Assembly (NCBI GenBank): GCA_964655525.1
Contig: CAZZNE010000010.1
Location: forward strand, 43,539-107,538
Length of the DNA: 64,000 bases
DNA from: DLAJ01 sp964655525
GTDB taxonomy: Bacteria > Bacillota > Clostridia > Lachnospirales > Lachnospiraceae
Direction: 5' to 3'
Numbering within the stretch: the stretch's first letter is position 1; each line of letters opens with the position of its first letter. The position numbers were made by a program, and so were the translations under genes. Below are positions 7,845-16,055 of the stretch, piece by piece. The notes beneath the pieces are model-generated. The model was not told the DNA's origin and ran no database searches. It saw only the letters and a program-made list of their open reading frames with translations.

Positions 7845-7914
7845 GAATGAGTTTACTCATTCGGCGAGCGGCGAATGTCAATCATGAATCGAAGATTCAT
7901 GATGTAATAGCCGC
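7845..7914 (+). other. Double-hairpin leader upstream of mnmG
   Basis: Two perfect hairpins fill the leader. One is GAATGAG (7845-7851) / CTCATTC (7856-7862) with loop TTTA. The other is ATCATGAATC (7881-7890) / GATTCATGAT (7894-7903) with loop GAA, enclosed by an outer GCGGC (7868-7872) / GCCGC (7910-7914) pair. The outer arm ends one base before the AAAGGA ribosome site, so folding could affect translation start. Confidence 0.55.
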
Positions 7915-7930
7915 AAAGGAAAAGAAAGTG

Positions 7931-9841
7931 ATGAAAACAAGTATGTCGCAGATCAGAGAACAAGTTGATGTATGTGTGGTGGGTGCAGGTCATGCGGGCT
8001 GCGAGGCAGCGCTCGCCTGTGCGAGAATGGGACTTGAAACCGTTATTTTTACGGTCAGCGTGGATAGTATTGCACTGATGCCCTGCAATCCAAATATCGG
8101 CGGTTCGTCGAAAGGGCATTTAGTGAGAGAAGTGGATGCACTTGGCGGCGAAATGGGAAAGAATATAGATAAGACATTTATCCAGTCAAAAATGTTAAAT
8201 CGCTCAAAAGGACCGGCCGTACATTCTCTCCGCGCACAGGCGGATAAGGCGGAATATACGCGTTCCATGCGGAACATTTTGGAAAATCAGGAGCATTTGA
8301 CGATCAAACAGGCGGAGGTTGTTGCACTTCTTTCAGAAGAAGTTTCAAATGAAAAAAAATGCGTGACAGGCGTTCAAATTTTAACGGGCGCCATTTATGA
8401 AGCGAAGGCAGTCGTGCTTTGTACAGGAACTTATCTGAATGCGCGCTGTCTCTGCGGAGAAGCAATCACCTATACCGGACCGAACGGGTTACAGCCGGCA
8501 AATCATTTAACGGATTCTTTGGAAAAACTTGGGATATGCATGCGGCGTTTTAAGACGGGAACGCCTGCGCGAATGGACGGGCGAACGCTAGACTATTCTA
8601 AAATGGAAGAACAAAAAGGAGATGAGCGCGTTGTACCGTTTTCGTTTTCCACAAATCCGGAGGATGTGCAGATTGATCAGGTATCCTGTTATCTGACTTA
8701 TACAAATGAAAAAACGCATGAGATCATTCGCGGAAATCTAGACCGTTCACCAATCTATGCAGGTGTGATCGAAGGTACGGGACCGCGTTATTGTCCTTCC
8801 ATTGAGGATAAGGTCGTCAAGTTTGCAGATAAGGAACGGCATCAGGTTTTTATTGAGCCGGAAGGCTTACATACAAATGAAATGTATGTGGGTGGAATGT
8901 CGTCTTCGCTTCCGGAGGATGTGCAGCTTGCCATGTATCGGACGGTACCGGGTTTAGAGCATTGTAAGATTGTTCGTAACGCTTATGCGATTGAGTATGA
9001 CTGTATCGATCCGCAGCAGCTTTATCCGACTTTGCAGTTTAAAAATATCGAAGGACTTTTCAGCGGGGGACAGTTAAACGGAAGCAGCGGTTATGAAGAA
9101 GCTGCGGCACAGGGTCTGCTTGCGGGTATCAATGCGGCAAACTATGTGCGTGGAAAAGAACAGCTTGTCATAGACCGTTCCGAGGGTTACCTCGGCGTGC
9201 TTGTAGATGATCTTGTTACAAAAGAAAATTTTGAACCGTATCGCATGATGACGTCGCGCGCGGAATATCGTCTGTTGCTGCGTCAGGATAATGCGGATCT
9301 TCGTTTGCGCAAATATGGATTTCAGGTGGGACTCATCACAAAAGAGCAATATGATGAGGTTCTTTTGAAACAAAAAAGAATTCAGGAAGAAATCGAACGA
9401 TTAAAACATGTGATGGTCGGTGCAAATAAAACCGTGCAGGATTTTTTGGAAGCGCAGGAAAGCGCGCCGTTAAAAACAGCGGCTTCATTAGCGGAATTGA
9501 TGTGTCGGCCGGAGCTTTCCTATGAAACGCTTGCACCGCTGGATCAGGAGAGGAAGCCTCTGCCTAATGACGTGATTGAGCAGGTGGAGATCGAGGTCAA
9601 ATATGAGGGCTATATTGCAAGACAGGTAAGGCAGGTCGAGCAATTTCATAAAATGGAAAAAAAGAAGCTTCCTGAAGATATGGATTATGATGATGTGGGT
9701 AGCCTGCGCTTAGAGGCGAGGCAAAAGCTGAAACAATTTAGACCGATCAACGTCGGACAGGCTTCCAGAATTTCAGGCGTTTCTCCGTCGGATATTTCTG
9801 TGCTTCTGATTTATTTGGAACATAAATTCAAGAAAATTTGA
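7931..9841 (+). CDS. mnmG: tRNA uridine-5-carboxymethylaminomethyl modification enzyme MnmG (GidA)
   Basis: 636 residues from ATG 7931, close to the 620-640 usual for the family. It begins with the FAD-binding motif VDVCVVGAGHAGCEAALA and contains PCNPNIGGSSKGHLVREVDALGG, the GTYLNARCLCGE segment, FKTGTPAR, and GLFSGGQLNGSSGYEEAAAQG. With MnmE it installs the cmnm5 group at the tRNA wobble uridine, using FAD and NADH. The frame stays open upstream to an ATG at 7847, but that would start only about 11 nt after the predicted transcription start and has no ribosome site. ATG 7931 has AAAGGA (7915-7920) ten nt upstream. rsmG follows after a hairpin-rich spacer. Confidence 0.96.
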   Translation: MKTSMSQIREQVDVCVVGAGHAGCEAALACARMGLETVIFTVSVDSIALMPCNPNIGGSSKGHLVREVDALGGEMGKNIDKTFIQSKMLNRSKGPAVHSLRAQADKAEYTRSMRNILENQEHLTIKQAEVVALLSEEVSNEKKCVTGVQILTGAIYEAKAVVLCTGTYLNARCLCGEAITYTGPNGLQPANHLTDSLEKLGICMRRFKTGTPARMDGRTLDYSKMEEQKGDERVVPFSFSTNPEDVQIDQVSCYLTYTNEKTHEIIRGNLDRSPIYAGVIEGTGPRYCPSIEDKVVKFADKERHQVFIEPEGLHTNEMYVGGMSSSLPEDVQLAMYRTVPGLEHCKIVRNAYAIEYDCIDPQQLYPTLQFKNIEGLFSGGQLNGSSGYEEAAAQGLLAGINAANYVRGKEQLVIDRSEGYLGVLVDDLVTKENFEPYRMMTSRAEYRLLLRQDNADLRLRKYGFQVGLITKEQYDEVLLKQKRIQEEIERLKHVMVGANKTVQDFLEAQESAPLKTAASLAELMCRPELSYETLAPLDQERKPLPNDVIEQVEIEVKYEGYIARQVRQVEQFHKMEKKKLPEDMDYDDVGSLRLEARQKLKQFRPINVGQASRISGVSPSDISVLLIYLEHKFKKI

Positions 9842-9857
9842 TTTTGCAAGCGGAGGT

Positions 9858-9951
9858 AGTGTGAAAAATAAATTTTTCACAAGCGAACTTGTTCGCTTTG
9901 CAAATTTGTGCCTGCGGCATAGCGTATTTCATACGCATTCAAGTTTGCAGG
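9858..9951 (+). repeat. Multi-hairpin intergenic element before rsmG (copy A)
   Basis: The 123-bp spacer 9842-9964 holds three perfect palindromes in a row: GTGAAAAAT (9861-9869) / ATTTTTCAC (9872-9880), AAGCGAAC (9881-9888) / GTTCGCTT (9891-9898), and GCGTAT / ATACGC (about 9922-9936). The third lies inside an outer CCTGC / GCAGG pair. The first part is shared with 40852-40879. No coding frame or promoter is evident in it. Confidence 0.55.
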
Positions 9952-9964
9952 ATGAGAGAAGGGC

Positions 9965-10726
9965 ATGGTTATTTTTATGCAGGAATATTCTCTAACTTCA
10001 TTTAGAAATCATATGGATGCGCTGCACATTACTTTGAGTGAAGAACAATACGGACAATTTATTCGTTATTATGAACTGCTTACGGAATGGAACGCGTTTA
10101 TGAATCTGACTGCGATCACGGATTATGAGGAAGTGGTCTTAAAACATTTTACAGACAGTCTTTCCTTAGTCAAAGCGTTTCCGGAATATGATTTTTTATC
10201 CGGACAGGAGCTTACTGTCATGGATGTCGGAACGGGAGCGGGATTTCCTGCCATTCCATTAAAAATCGCGTTTCCGAATCTTAAGATTACCATGCTGGAC
10301 TCGTTAAATAAGCGCGTCAAATTTTTGGATGAGGTGATCGCACAGCTTGGATTAAAAAATATAACGGCGCTGCACGGGCGGGCGGAAGATGCCGCAAGAA
10401 AAAATGAACTTCGGGAAAGCTTTGATCTCTGTGTATCCCGTGCGGTTGCAAGACTTTCCACGTTATCGGAATATTGTCTGCCATTCGTAAAAAAGAATGG
10501 GTATTTTATTCCGTATAAATCGGAAAAAACAGAAAGCGAGCTTGCCGAAGCGGAGCATGCGTTTTCTGTTTTAGGTGGTTGTGTTATACGGGAGACAAAT
10601 TTTTGTCTGCCCGGTACGGAAATGTACCGTAAATTGGTCGTGATCAAAAAACAAGCCGTAACACCGAAGAAATATCCGAGGAAAGCAGGACTTCCGTCGA
10701 AAGAACCGTTAAGCCAAAAAATCTAA
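9965..10726 (+). CDS. rsmG: 16S rRNA (guanine527-N7)-methyltransferase RsmG
   Basis: A 253-residue protein with the RsmG pattern: EWNAFMNLTAITDYEEVVLKH near the N terminus, then the SAM-binding motif VMDVGTGAGFPAIPLKIAFP and the acidic motif TMLDSLNKRVKFLDEV. CVSRAVARLSTLSEYCLPFV and GYFIPYKS follow. It methylates N7 of G527 in the 16S rRNA 530 loop. The start could be ATG 9965 or ATG 9980; the ribosome site GAGAAGGG (9956-9963) is rather close to the first and rather far from the second. The gene is in the expected position after mnmG. Its last 18 bp overlap the 3' end of the convergent hydrolase-like gene. Confidence 0.95.
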   Translation: MVIFMQEYSLTSFRNHMDALHITLSEEQYGQFIRYYELLTEWNAFMNLTAITDYEEVVLKHFTDSLSLVKAFPEYDFLSGQELTVMDVGTGAGFPAIPLKIAFPNLKITMLDSLNKRVKFLDEVIAQLGLKNITALHGRAEDAARKNELRESFDLCVSRAVARLSTLSEYCLPFVKKNGYFIPYKSEKTESELAEAEHAFSVLGGCVIRETNFCLPGTEMYRKLVVIKKQAVTPKKYPRKAGLPSKEPLSQKI

Positions 10727-11656
10727 AATCCGTTCAGCGGTCTCTTTCGGGTTTTCAAATTGCGGAAGATTTTTGGAATTTGTAATGCGGATTGTTTCAA
10801 TGGAACGATTAAAATATGTATAGTTTCCTTCGTTCGTATCGGAGAGCGTGGATTTTTCCCCGGAGATCATCAGGATACTATTATTCATATTTTTTAAAGC
10901 GGAAATACAATTACTGTTTCCATATTTTGCAAGATAACTTGAATACGCATATTTTCCTCTGAAGAAACCAATGTGGGAGGCTTCCAAATATGCGTCGATG
11001 ATCGTCTCTATATCTGCAGTCGGTCGATAAAAATATTCATAGAGAAACTGCGTTTGGAAAGTGACTTTGTTTGTATGGAGATAATAAATAAATGTTCCGA
11101 CGATCGGAGAATCAATAAATAGCTTGAGCAGTTTTAATTGTGTGGACGGAATTTGATTGCCTTCATATAAATCCTGCGGATGAATGAGAATGAGTTTATC
11201 CACAAATTCCGCATCGTTGTGTACAGTCATGATAGCGGATATAGCGCTTAAGCCTGTTGCGACAATACTTGTTTTTTTGCCAATCACACTTTTGATAAAG
11301 TCAGTGATGAGCTGGACATAAAGATAATTGGTGTAGGTCATGTTTGGTTTAGCCGACCGCCCATAGCCTAACAGATCGATCGAATAGACCGTGTTTGTTT
11401 TTGCAAGTATGTCTTCGACATGAGAAAATTCGTAAGAGCTTGAGCCGGGCGTCAGATCATGAATGAGCAGCAGGGGCGCTCCCGCTCCTATTTTGCGGTA
11501 TTTAATTGTTCCGAACCGCCATTGAAACTGCTGTATTTGATCCGTCGGTAATATGCTTTTTGATAAACAAGCATTGTATTCCATGCAATTCAATCCATGC
11601 ATGGTTGTAAGAGCCAAACCGGATAATGTTAAGAAGAATTTTTTGTTTTTTTTCAT
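10709..11656 (-). CDS. Alpha/beta-hydrolase fold protein, probably lacking the catalytic His
   Basis: A 315-residue protein with the alpha/beta-hydrolase core: RKIGAGAPLLLIHDLTPGSSSYEF (oxyanion-hole region), YSIDLLGYGRSAKP, and a nucleophile-elbow-like ATGLSAISA (Ser137). The usual terminal GHxPQxE-type motif reads SKNLPQFENP, so Asn296 stands where the catalytic His is expected. The elbow also lacks the second Gly (GLSAI). It may be a pseudo-enzyme or have a displaced His. An N-terminal hydrophobic stretch (FFLTLSGLALTTMHGLNC) suggests membrane attachment or export; the Cys24 context is not a canonical lipobox. It converges on rsmG with an 18-bp overlap of 3' ends. The substrate is unknown. 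Confidence 0.85.
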   Translation of the reverse strand: MKKNKKFFLTLSGLALTTMHGLNCMEYNACLSKSILPTDQIQQFQWRFGTIKYRKIGAGAPLLLIHDLTPGSSSYEFSHVEDILAKTNTVYSIDLLGYGRSAKPNMTYTNYLYVQLITDFIKSVIGKKTSIVATGLSAISAIMTVHNDAEFVDKLILIHPQDLYEGNQIPSTQLKLLKLFIDSPIVGTFIYYLHTNKVTFQTQFLYEYFYRPTADIETIIDAYLEASHIGFFRGKYAYSSYLAKYGNSNCISALKNMNNSILMISGEKSTLSDTNEGNYTYFNRSIETIRITNSKNLPQFENPKETAERILDFLA

Positions 11657-11881
11657 AAACCTTCACGACTCCCGCCTGTAATATGTTCTATATGAATTTT
11701 TTGTTAAGATTGATAAAATACTGATATTATTATAATGGATTATATGGTATCATTCAAATACATATTTATGTTGTAGATTTTATTTTTAAAATGGTTCCTT
11801 TTTCATTATAATCGTTGTTCTATGATTATGCTAGATGTATATCGTATCTTTTTTAGAAAGTGGAAGTGAGATCAAAGCAGC

Positions 11882-13042
11882 ATGGAAAAAGAAATGGCCA
11901 ATGAAAAACTTTATCAGGTGATCCTTGATTTGGAAACGGAGCTGGCAGAGACGCAAAAGCAGATTAGGGAGCATGAGGATCAAATTTTGCAGGCAAAAAG
12001 GTATTTGCAATCTCTCTATGAAAAAGAAGATACGGATGTGATGATTTTTTCTCCCCGTAATATAGAGAGCCGGTACAAGGATGAAATAGCCAGAAATAAG
12101 GAGCAGGTTCGCGCATTTGAAAAAGAAAATCAAGCTTACTATCATAAACAAAATTTGATTAAAAAACGGATTTCGGTGCTGCGTGAGGCATGGAAGAATT
12201 TGGAAGAACAGCCGGAACCTTCTGAAAATGCACAGCCGGATAAAAATGACATAAATGTCAATTATAATGAAATTGACAGAGCATATGCGCATTGGGCTAT
12301 GACGCAGAAGGACAAGGAAGCAGAATCGTCTGCGGATGAGAAAGAAGAAAATAGCAGTCCATTTTTGATGGTGGATGATCAGAATAAGAATGAGTTTGAA
12401 TTTGCGGAAGACAATAAGATTGATATGCTTCACATTGTGCAGGCGTTGGACAATGACAGAAAGAGAATTGCGAGTGATCTGCATGATACGATCGTGCAGG
12501 ATCTTGTGCATACGATTCATATGCTGGAGTTGTGCGGCAGATATATGGATCAGGATTTGGTTCGTGCGAAATTGGAGCTAGCATCTATTGAAAAGTATAT
12601 GCGGGAAACGATTCAGAAAGCGCGGAATTTTATCAGTGATTTAAGGCCGATGATCTTTGATGATTTGGGATTTCGGGAATCACTGCTCAATGCGGTGGAG
12701 GATTTACAAAAATATACTTCCATGATGATCATTGCCGATGTTGATGAGCTTTCCGGCGTCAATAATGAAAAATGTATTGTTCTTTATAGAGTTGCAATGG
12801 AGCTTTTGCGAAATGCGATTTTTCATTCGGGCGGTGATCGGGTAATGTTAACATTAAAAAGAGATAACGGTATGATTGAGCTAACGGTGGCGGATAATGG
12901 CAGCGGTTTCTCTTTGCAAGATGATGAGGATAAGCATTTTGGGCTTGAACTGGTAAAAGAGCGCACCTATATGATCGGGGGAACCTTTCATATAGACAGT
13001 ACCGGACAGGGAACCTGCGCCCAGATTGTGTTGAAAGAATAA
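11882..13042 (+). CDS. Cytoplasmic sensor histidine kinase, NarL/DegS type
   Basis: A 386-residue protein without membrane segments. Residues about 1-110 are strongly charged coiled coil (ETELAETQKQIREHEDQILQ and a second helix), followed by an acidic linker. The HisKA_3 dimerisation box is DNDRKRIASDLHDTIVQDLV, with the phospho-acceptor His in DLHDT. The HATPase has the N box VAMELLRNAIFHSG, a G1 motif VADNGSGF and a G2-like HFGLELVKERT. It would autophosphorylate and pass phosphate to the response regulator encoded 13 nt downstream. Lack of a transmembrane sensor and the coiled-coil N terminus recall DegS, so the signal is probably cytoplasmic. The target genes cannot be read from this window. 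Confidence 0.92.
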   Translation: MEKEMANEKLYQVILDLETELAETQKQIREHEDQILQAKRYLQSLYEKEDTDVMIFSPRNIESRYKDEIARNKEQVRAFEKENQAYYHKQNLIKKRISVLREAWKNLEEQPEPSENAQPDKNDINVNYNEIDRAYAHWAMTQKDKEAESSADEKEENSSPFLMVDDQNKNEFEFAEDNKIDMLHIVQALDNDRKRIASDLHDTIVQDLVHTIHMLELCGRYMDQDLVRAKLELASIEKYMRETIQKARNFISDLRPMIFDDLGFRESLLNAVEDLQKYTSMMIIADVDELSGVNNEKCIVLYRVAMELLRNAIFHSGGDRVMLTLKRDNGMIELTVADNGSGFSLQDDEDKHFGLELVKERTYMIGGTFHIDSTGQGTCAQIVLKE

Positions 13043-13055
13043 GAGAGGATTGTAT

Positions 13056-13694
13056 ATGATTAAAGTCATGTTGGTAGATGATCATGAGATGGTGCGCGAG
13101 GGTGTAAAGCAGCTGATTGAATTTGACGGAGATATTCAAGTAACTGCGCAGGCATCGAATGGAGCAGACTGCTTAAAGCTGCTTGATCAGGAGTTACCGG
13201 ATATTATATTGCTGGATGTGAATATGATTGGAATGAGTGGGATTGACGTTTTGAAAGAAATCCGCAAAAACCGGATTCCGGTGAAGGTTGCCATGCTGAC
13301 ATTTCACAATGAGGCAGAGTATTTGGTGAATCTTGTTGATATTGGTGTCGAGGGATATATCTTGAAGGATTCCAGTTCTGCAGAACTGGTAAGGGCAATC
13401 AAAGATATATATCAGGGAGAAACTTATATCCAACCGGATCTGATTCCTGCCCTTAATTCGAGACTGATCCATCGAGACGAAGATCGAGAAAAAATTGATG
13501 CATTGACAAGGCGTGAATTGGAAGTACTTAAGTTAGTAGCAAAAGGACATTTCAATAAAGAGATAGCAATTCAGTTAGACATTAGTGAGAGGACGGTAAA
13601 AAATCATATTTCCAGTATTTTCAGAAAGATTGATGTTTCTGATCGCACACAGGCAGCCGTCTTTGCTATTAAAAATAATCTGATTACTATATAA
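13056..13694 (+). CDS. LuxR/NarL-family response regulator
   Basis: 212 residues from ATG 13056, which has AGAGAGGA (13042-13049) six nt upstream; an in-frame TTG at 13050 is less likely. The receiver domain has acidic residues in VDDHE, the phospho-acceptor Asp in ILLDVNMIGMSG, Thr in AMLTFHNE, and Lys in YILKDSS. The C-terminal LuxR helix-turn-helix reads LTRRELEVLKLVAKGHFNKE and ISERTVKNHISSIFRKIDV. It pairs with the preceding kinase in a two-gene operon ended by a strong terminator. The complete set of receiver residues indicates normal phospho-control. Confidence 0.95.
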   Translation: MIKVMLVDDHEMVREGVKQLIEFDGDIQVTAQASNGADCLKLLDQELPDIILLDVNMIGMSGIDVLKEIRKNRIPVKVAMLTFHNEAEYLVNLVDIGVEGYILKDSSSAELVRAIKDIYQGETYIQPDLIPALNSRLIHRDEDREKIDALTRRELEVLKLVAKGHFNKEIAIQLDISERTVKNHISSIFRKIDVSDRTQAAVFAIKNNLITI

Positions 13695-13710
13695 GGACGC
13701 AAAGGAAAGC

Positions 13711-13753
13711 AAAAGACCACGAAGCTTTTTATAAAATGCTTCGCGGTCTTTTT
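13711..13753 (+). terminator. Bidirectional intrinsic terminator
   Basis: AAAGACCaCGAAGC (from 13712) pairs with GCTTCGcGGTCTTT (to 13751) with one mismatch and a loop of about 12 nt, followed by T residues. It lies between convergent genes and has A and T runs on both sides, so it can serve both strands. Confidence 0.85.
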
Positions 13754-13783
13754 ACTGAGCAAATGCATGATATTGTTTTCTTT

Positions 13784-14686
13784 TTAATGATTAAACATTT
13801 CTTTCATTGCTTCATATGCAATGATTTTTCCTAACATCTCATATCCCATTGTGTTAAGATGGCAATGGTCAGAATAATAAGCTTCTCTTGTTGCCGGGTC
13901 AAGTCCTGAGAGAATATTTTTTGCAGGGAGATCAATCACATGAAAACCATAGCTAGCAGCAATATTTCTCTCTACGTTTCTAATAACATCGAAATCATCA
14001 TATGGTTCAATCCCCACATGTTCGGCAGGATCCATTGGAATGATAAAAAAGATTTCTGCATTGGAATAACAATCTACTAAATTTTCACAGAGCCAGTTGA
14101 AATCATAGATAAAGGTGATGGGTGTATCCAAATCACCAAGCTTACATTGATTGCCAAAAAACCAGTCGTTGGTTCCTCCTAAAATAAATACAGCATCTGC
14201 GGGATCATAATTGACAATTCGTTTACACATTGCATATGGGCCGCTTCCCCAAATCGTAGAAGCGCCGATTCCTTCATTATCGACATCAGTATGAAATAAG
14301 GTTCCGACAATTTCAGGATAATTGTTGGGATAGGGTTCTTCTATTCCGGTTTGTACACCAAGCGTAATGCTGTCACCTACGCATAAAATATTATTCCAGT
14401 CTAAGTCAATTTTGGTAGTATAGAAGAAATTGACGGCTTCCCGATAAAGATAATCTGTATATTCTTTTGGCGTCATGCTGTTGATGGCAGCTTGTTCTGT
14501 TTCTTCATCCGGAAAAACAACATTCTCTAAAGAAGAGGTATATTGGAAAATTCCCTTTTTAAATCCTTTCATTTCAGGTAGGGAGCCTTTGCTTGCTAAT
14601 ACGGTGAAGTTGTAATTGCAGATCATACAAATGCATAATAAAATAGAGCATAAAGTTTTATTTATTTTTTTTCTATTCAGATTCAA
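13784..14686 (-). CDS. SGNH/GDSL-family hydrolase, exported or membrane anchored
   Basis: A 300-residue protein. The N terminus (KKINKTLCSILLCICMICNY) is a signal or anchor helix. The SGNH blocks are clear: block I ILCVGDSITLG (Ser106), block III ILGGTNDWFFG (Gly and Asn), and block V YSDHCHLNTMGYEMLG (Asp273 and His276). Such enzymes are esterases, often removing acetyl groups from cell-wall or plant polysaccharides or lipids; the substrate cannot be told here. An extra region of about 60 residues precedes the catalytic fold. The gene is convergent with the two-component operon and is followed upstream by a parS-like site. No ribosome site anomaly was seen. Confidence 0.88.
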   Translation of the reverse strand: MNLNRKKINKTLCSILLCICMICNYNFTVLASKGSLPEMKGFKKGIFQYTSSLENVVFPDEETEQAAINSMTPKEYTDYLYREAVNFFYTTKIDLDWNNILCVGDSITLGVQTGIEEPYPNNYPEIVGTLFHTDVDNEGIGASTIWGSGPYAMCKRIVNYDPADAVFILGGTNDWFFGNQCKLGDLDTPITFIYDFNWLCENLVDCYSNAEIFFIIPMDPAEHVGIEPYDDFDVIRNVERNIAASYGFHVIDLPAKNILSGLDPATREAYYSDHCHLNTMGYEMLGKIIAYEAMKEMFNH

Positions 14687-14842
14687 TTTGTGTGCCCTTT
14701 CTTTATTAATAAACTGATATTGTCACTATTAGGTATTTTACTACTTTTTCATTTGGTTGGTAAAGTATAATCTAATAAAATTTATTTGACTATCATGTAA
14801 CACAATCTTTTTACCATAATTAGAAAATCTTGATGTAAAAAA

Positions 14843-14858
14843 TGTTTCACATGAAACA
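14843..14858. promoter_or_regulatory. parS: Near-perfect parS site
   Basis: TGTTTCACATGAAACA differs from the perfect site TGTTTCACGTGAAACA at one central base. It is embedded in a longer palindrome with A and T runs (14837-14863), so it could also act as a terminator for the lipoprotein gene 14929-15462, which ends 70 bp away. The rest of the 242-bp spacer shows nothing else. Confidence 0.6.
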
Positions 14859-14928
14859 TTTTTTTATAAAATAATTTTTAAATGGATCATGCATTTAATT
14901 TTATTTATAGCTTAATTGTTTTACTTTA

Positions 14929-15462
14929 CTAAGATTGCGCAGCAATCATGGTATAATCCCAAAGCAAAATATCCGGATCATCATCTACGCCGTGCGTGTA
15001 AAAGTCGCTTGAATATTCTGCAAATCTTTCATATATCTGAATAGAATAATAACCTAACTTCGACTCATCTTCATCTGATTTCGTATAATAAATAATGCGC
15101 ATGCGGTATGCTGTTCCATCTACCTCAAAATCAAAGGACGGAGTCAACATTAGTGTGATCTTACCATGATTCGACCAACGTTGAAATGTATCAGATAATT
15201 CATAATCATCATTCCATCCCGGAAATTCTTCAATCAAACGATCTATTTTTTCATCCAGATTGTCGATATTGTTTTGTGCATAGGAAGAAAACTGATCTTT
15301 AATCGTCTGTGCATCTTTTCTTTCTATTGCATCAACCAGAAAAGCAACTGTATTTTGTGCATCTTCATAAATCGGGTTTACTGTTCTTTTTTTTGGAACG
15401 TCACATCCTGTTATTCCGAAAACTATGATACCACACATTAAAATAGCTAATATCTTCTTCAT
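14929..15462 (-). CDS. Lipoprotein with DUF5104-like domain
   Basis: A 177-residue protein with a classical lipoprotein signal peptide: MKKILAILMCGIIVFGITGC, lipobox ITGC, mature Cys20. The mature part (about 35-172) has EDAQNTVAFLVDAIERKDA followed by FSSYAQNNIDNLDEKIDRLI and a beta-rich half with YRMRIIYYTKSDEDESKLGYY. This resembles DUF5104 lipoproteins of Firmicutes, whose fold recalls NTF2-like domains. The function is unknown. It would sit on the outer face of the membrane. It has its own promoter (15504-15532) and lies between two parS positions next to parA, but no functional tie to partition is evident. Confidence 0.8.
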   Translation of the reverse strand: MKKILAILMCGIIVFGITGCDVPKKRTVNPIYEDAQNTVAFLVDAIERKDAQTIKDQFSSYAQNNIDNLDEKIDRLIEEFPGWNDDYELSDTFQRWSNHGKITLMLTPSFDFEVDGTAYRMRIIYYTKSDEDESKLGYYSIQIYERFAEYSSDFYTHGVDDDPDILLWDYTMIAAQS

Positions 15463-15503
15463 AATCGTTTCTCCATATCAATAAATTAGAATATGCCGCT
15501 CTG

Positions 15504-15532
15504 ATTATATCATCTAAATATAAAATCTCGCA
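15504..15532 (-). promoter_or_regulatory. Promoter of the DUF5104-like lipoprotein
   Basis: On the minus strand TTGCGA (15527-15532), a 17-bp spacer and TATAAT (15504-15509) preceded by TG make a good extended -10 promoter about 42 nt before the start codon. Confidence 0.6.
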
Positions 15533-15651
15533 AACCCGCGCTTACGTGCTTGATGTCTGGCTTCGCCAGACGTTTGCTCGTTAATGCCGCAGGAAATGTA
15601 AATGCCGAGCAGCTTGCTGCTTTTTGCGGTCGCTTGCATTTCTTCTGCGGC
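15530..15651 (-). repeat. Structured element with nested hairpins, unknown role
   Basis: Hairpin 1 pairs GCCGCAGGAAATG (15586-15598) with CATTTC plus CTGCGGC (15637-15651), leaving a 2-nt bulge, and encloses AGCAGC / GCTGCT (15608-15621). Hairpin 2 pairs GTCTGGC (15555-15561) with GCCAGAC (15565-15571). The element is flanked by two minus-strand promoters (15653-15681 and 15504-15532). Its first 30 nt resemble the end of the mnmG leader. It is either a repeat or an RNA gene. It lies in the 657-bp spacer 15463-16119, which otherwise holds parS sites and the parA promoter. Confidence 0.5.
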
Positions 15652-15652
15652 T

Positions 15653-15681
15653 ATTATATCATAGCAATTTTTTTGAATCAA
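15653..15681 (-). promoter_or_regulatory. Distal promoter driving the structured element
   Basis: On the minus strand TTGATT (15676-15681), a 17-bp spacer and TATAAT (15653-15658) with an upstream TG form a near-consensus promoter. Transcription would begin at about 15646, inside the start of the hairpin element. Confidence 0.6.
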
Positions 15682-15791
15682 TCTGCAATTCGCAATTAGT
15701 GAAGTCGCTAGTTTCAGCGTTAACAACCTGAAAGGCAAGGGAATTTTATATAATAAATAGTCAAATCAATATCTAGTTAAACTCAGAACAA

Positions 15792-15807
15792 TGTTTCACG
15801 TGAAACA
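15792..15807. promoter_or_regulatory. parS: Perfect parS site
   Basis: TGTTTCACGTGAAACA is identical to the Bacillus parS consensus, where ParB loads onto DNA. The palindrome extends outward to 15787-15812. Confidence 0.93.
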
Positions 15808-15841
15808 TTGTTCCTCTTTCATTTTCTAAATACGATATTTA

Positions 15842-15857
15842 TGTTTCACGTGAAACA
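15842..15857. promoter_or_regulatory. parS: Perfect parS site
   Basis: A second exact TGTTTCACGTGAAACA, 50 bp from the first. Further on, CGTGAAACA half-sites occur at 15886-15894 and 15909-15917; the first of these matches 13 of 16 parS positions. Confidence 0.93.
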
Positions 15858-16055
15858 TTTTCCACAAGATATTGTGAGTATTGCTCGTGAAACATTTTAG
15901 TATAAGGGCGTGAAACATGAAAAGTATTTTTGAATGAGAAACAAAAGACCACAAAATATAGATTTTAGATAGAATCTACACCGATGATGCTCAGAATTTT
16001 AGTCAAATTATTTCAAAATAATCCGCAATCAATGGTAGAATCTCATAGCAAATAG

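Noticed and set aside
15514..15738. A 74-residue minus-strand frame over the structured element
   Set aside because: It spans a promoter and several perfect hairpins, lacks a ribosome site, and its residues follow from the palindromes; treated as a repeat or RNA element.
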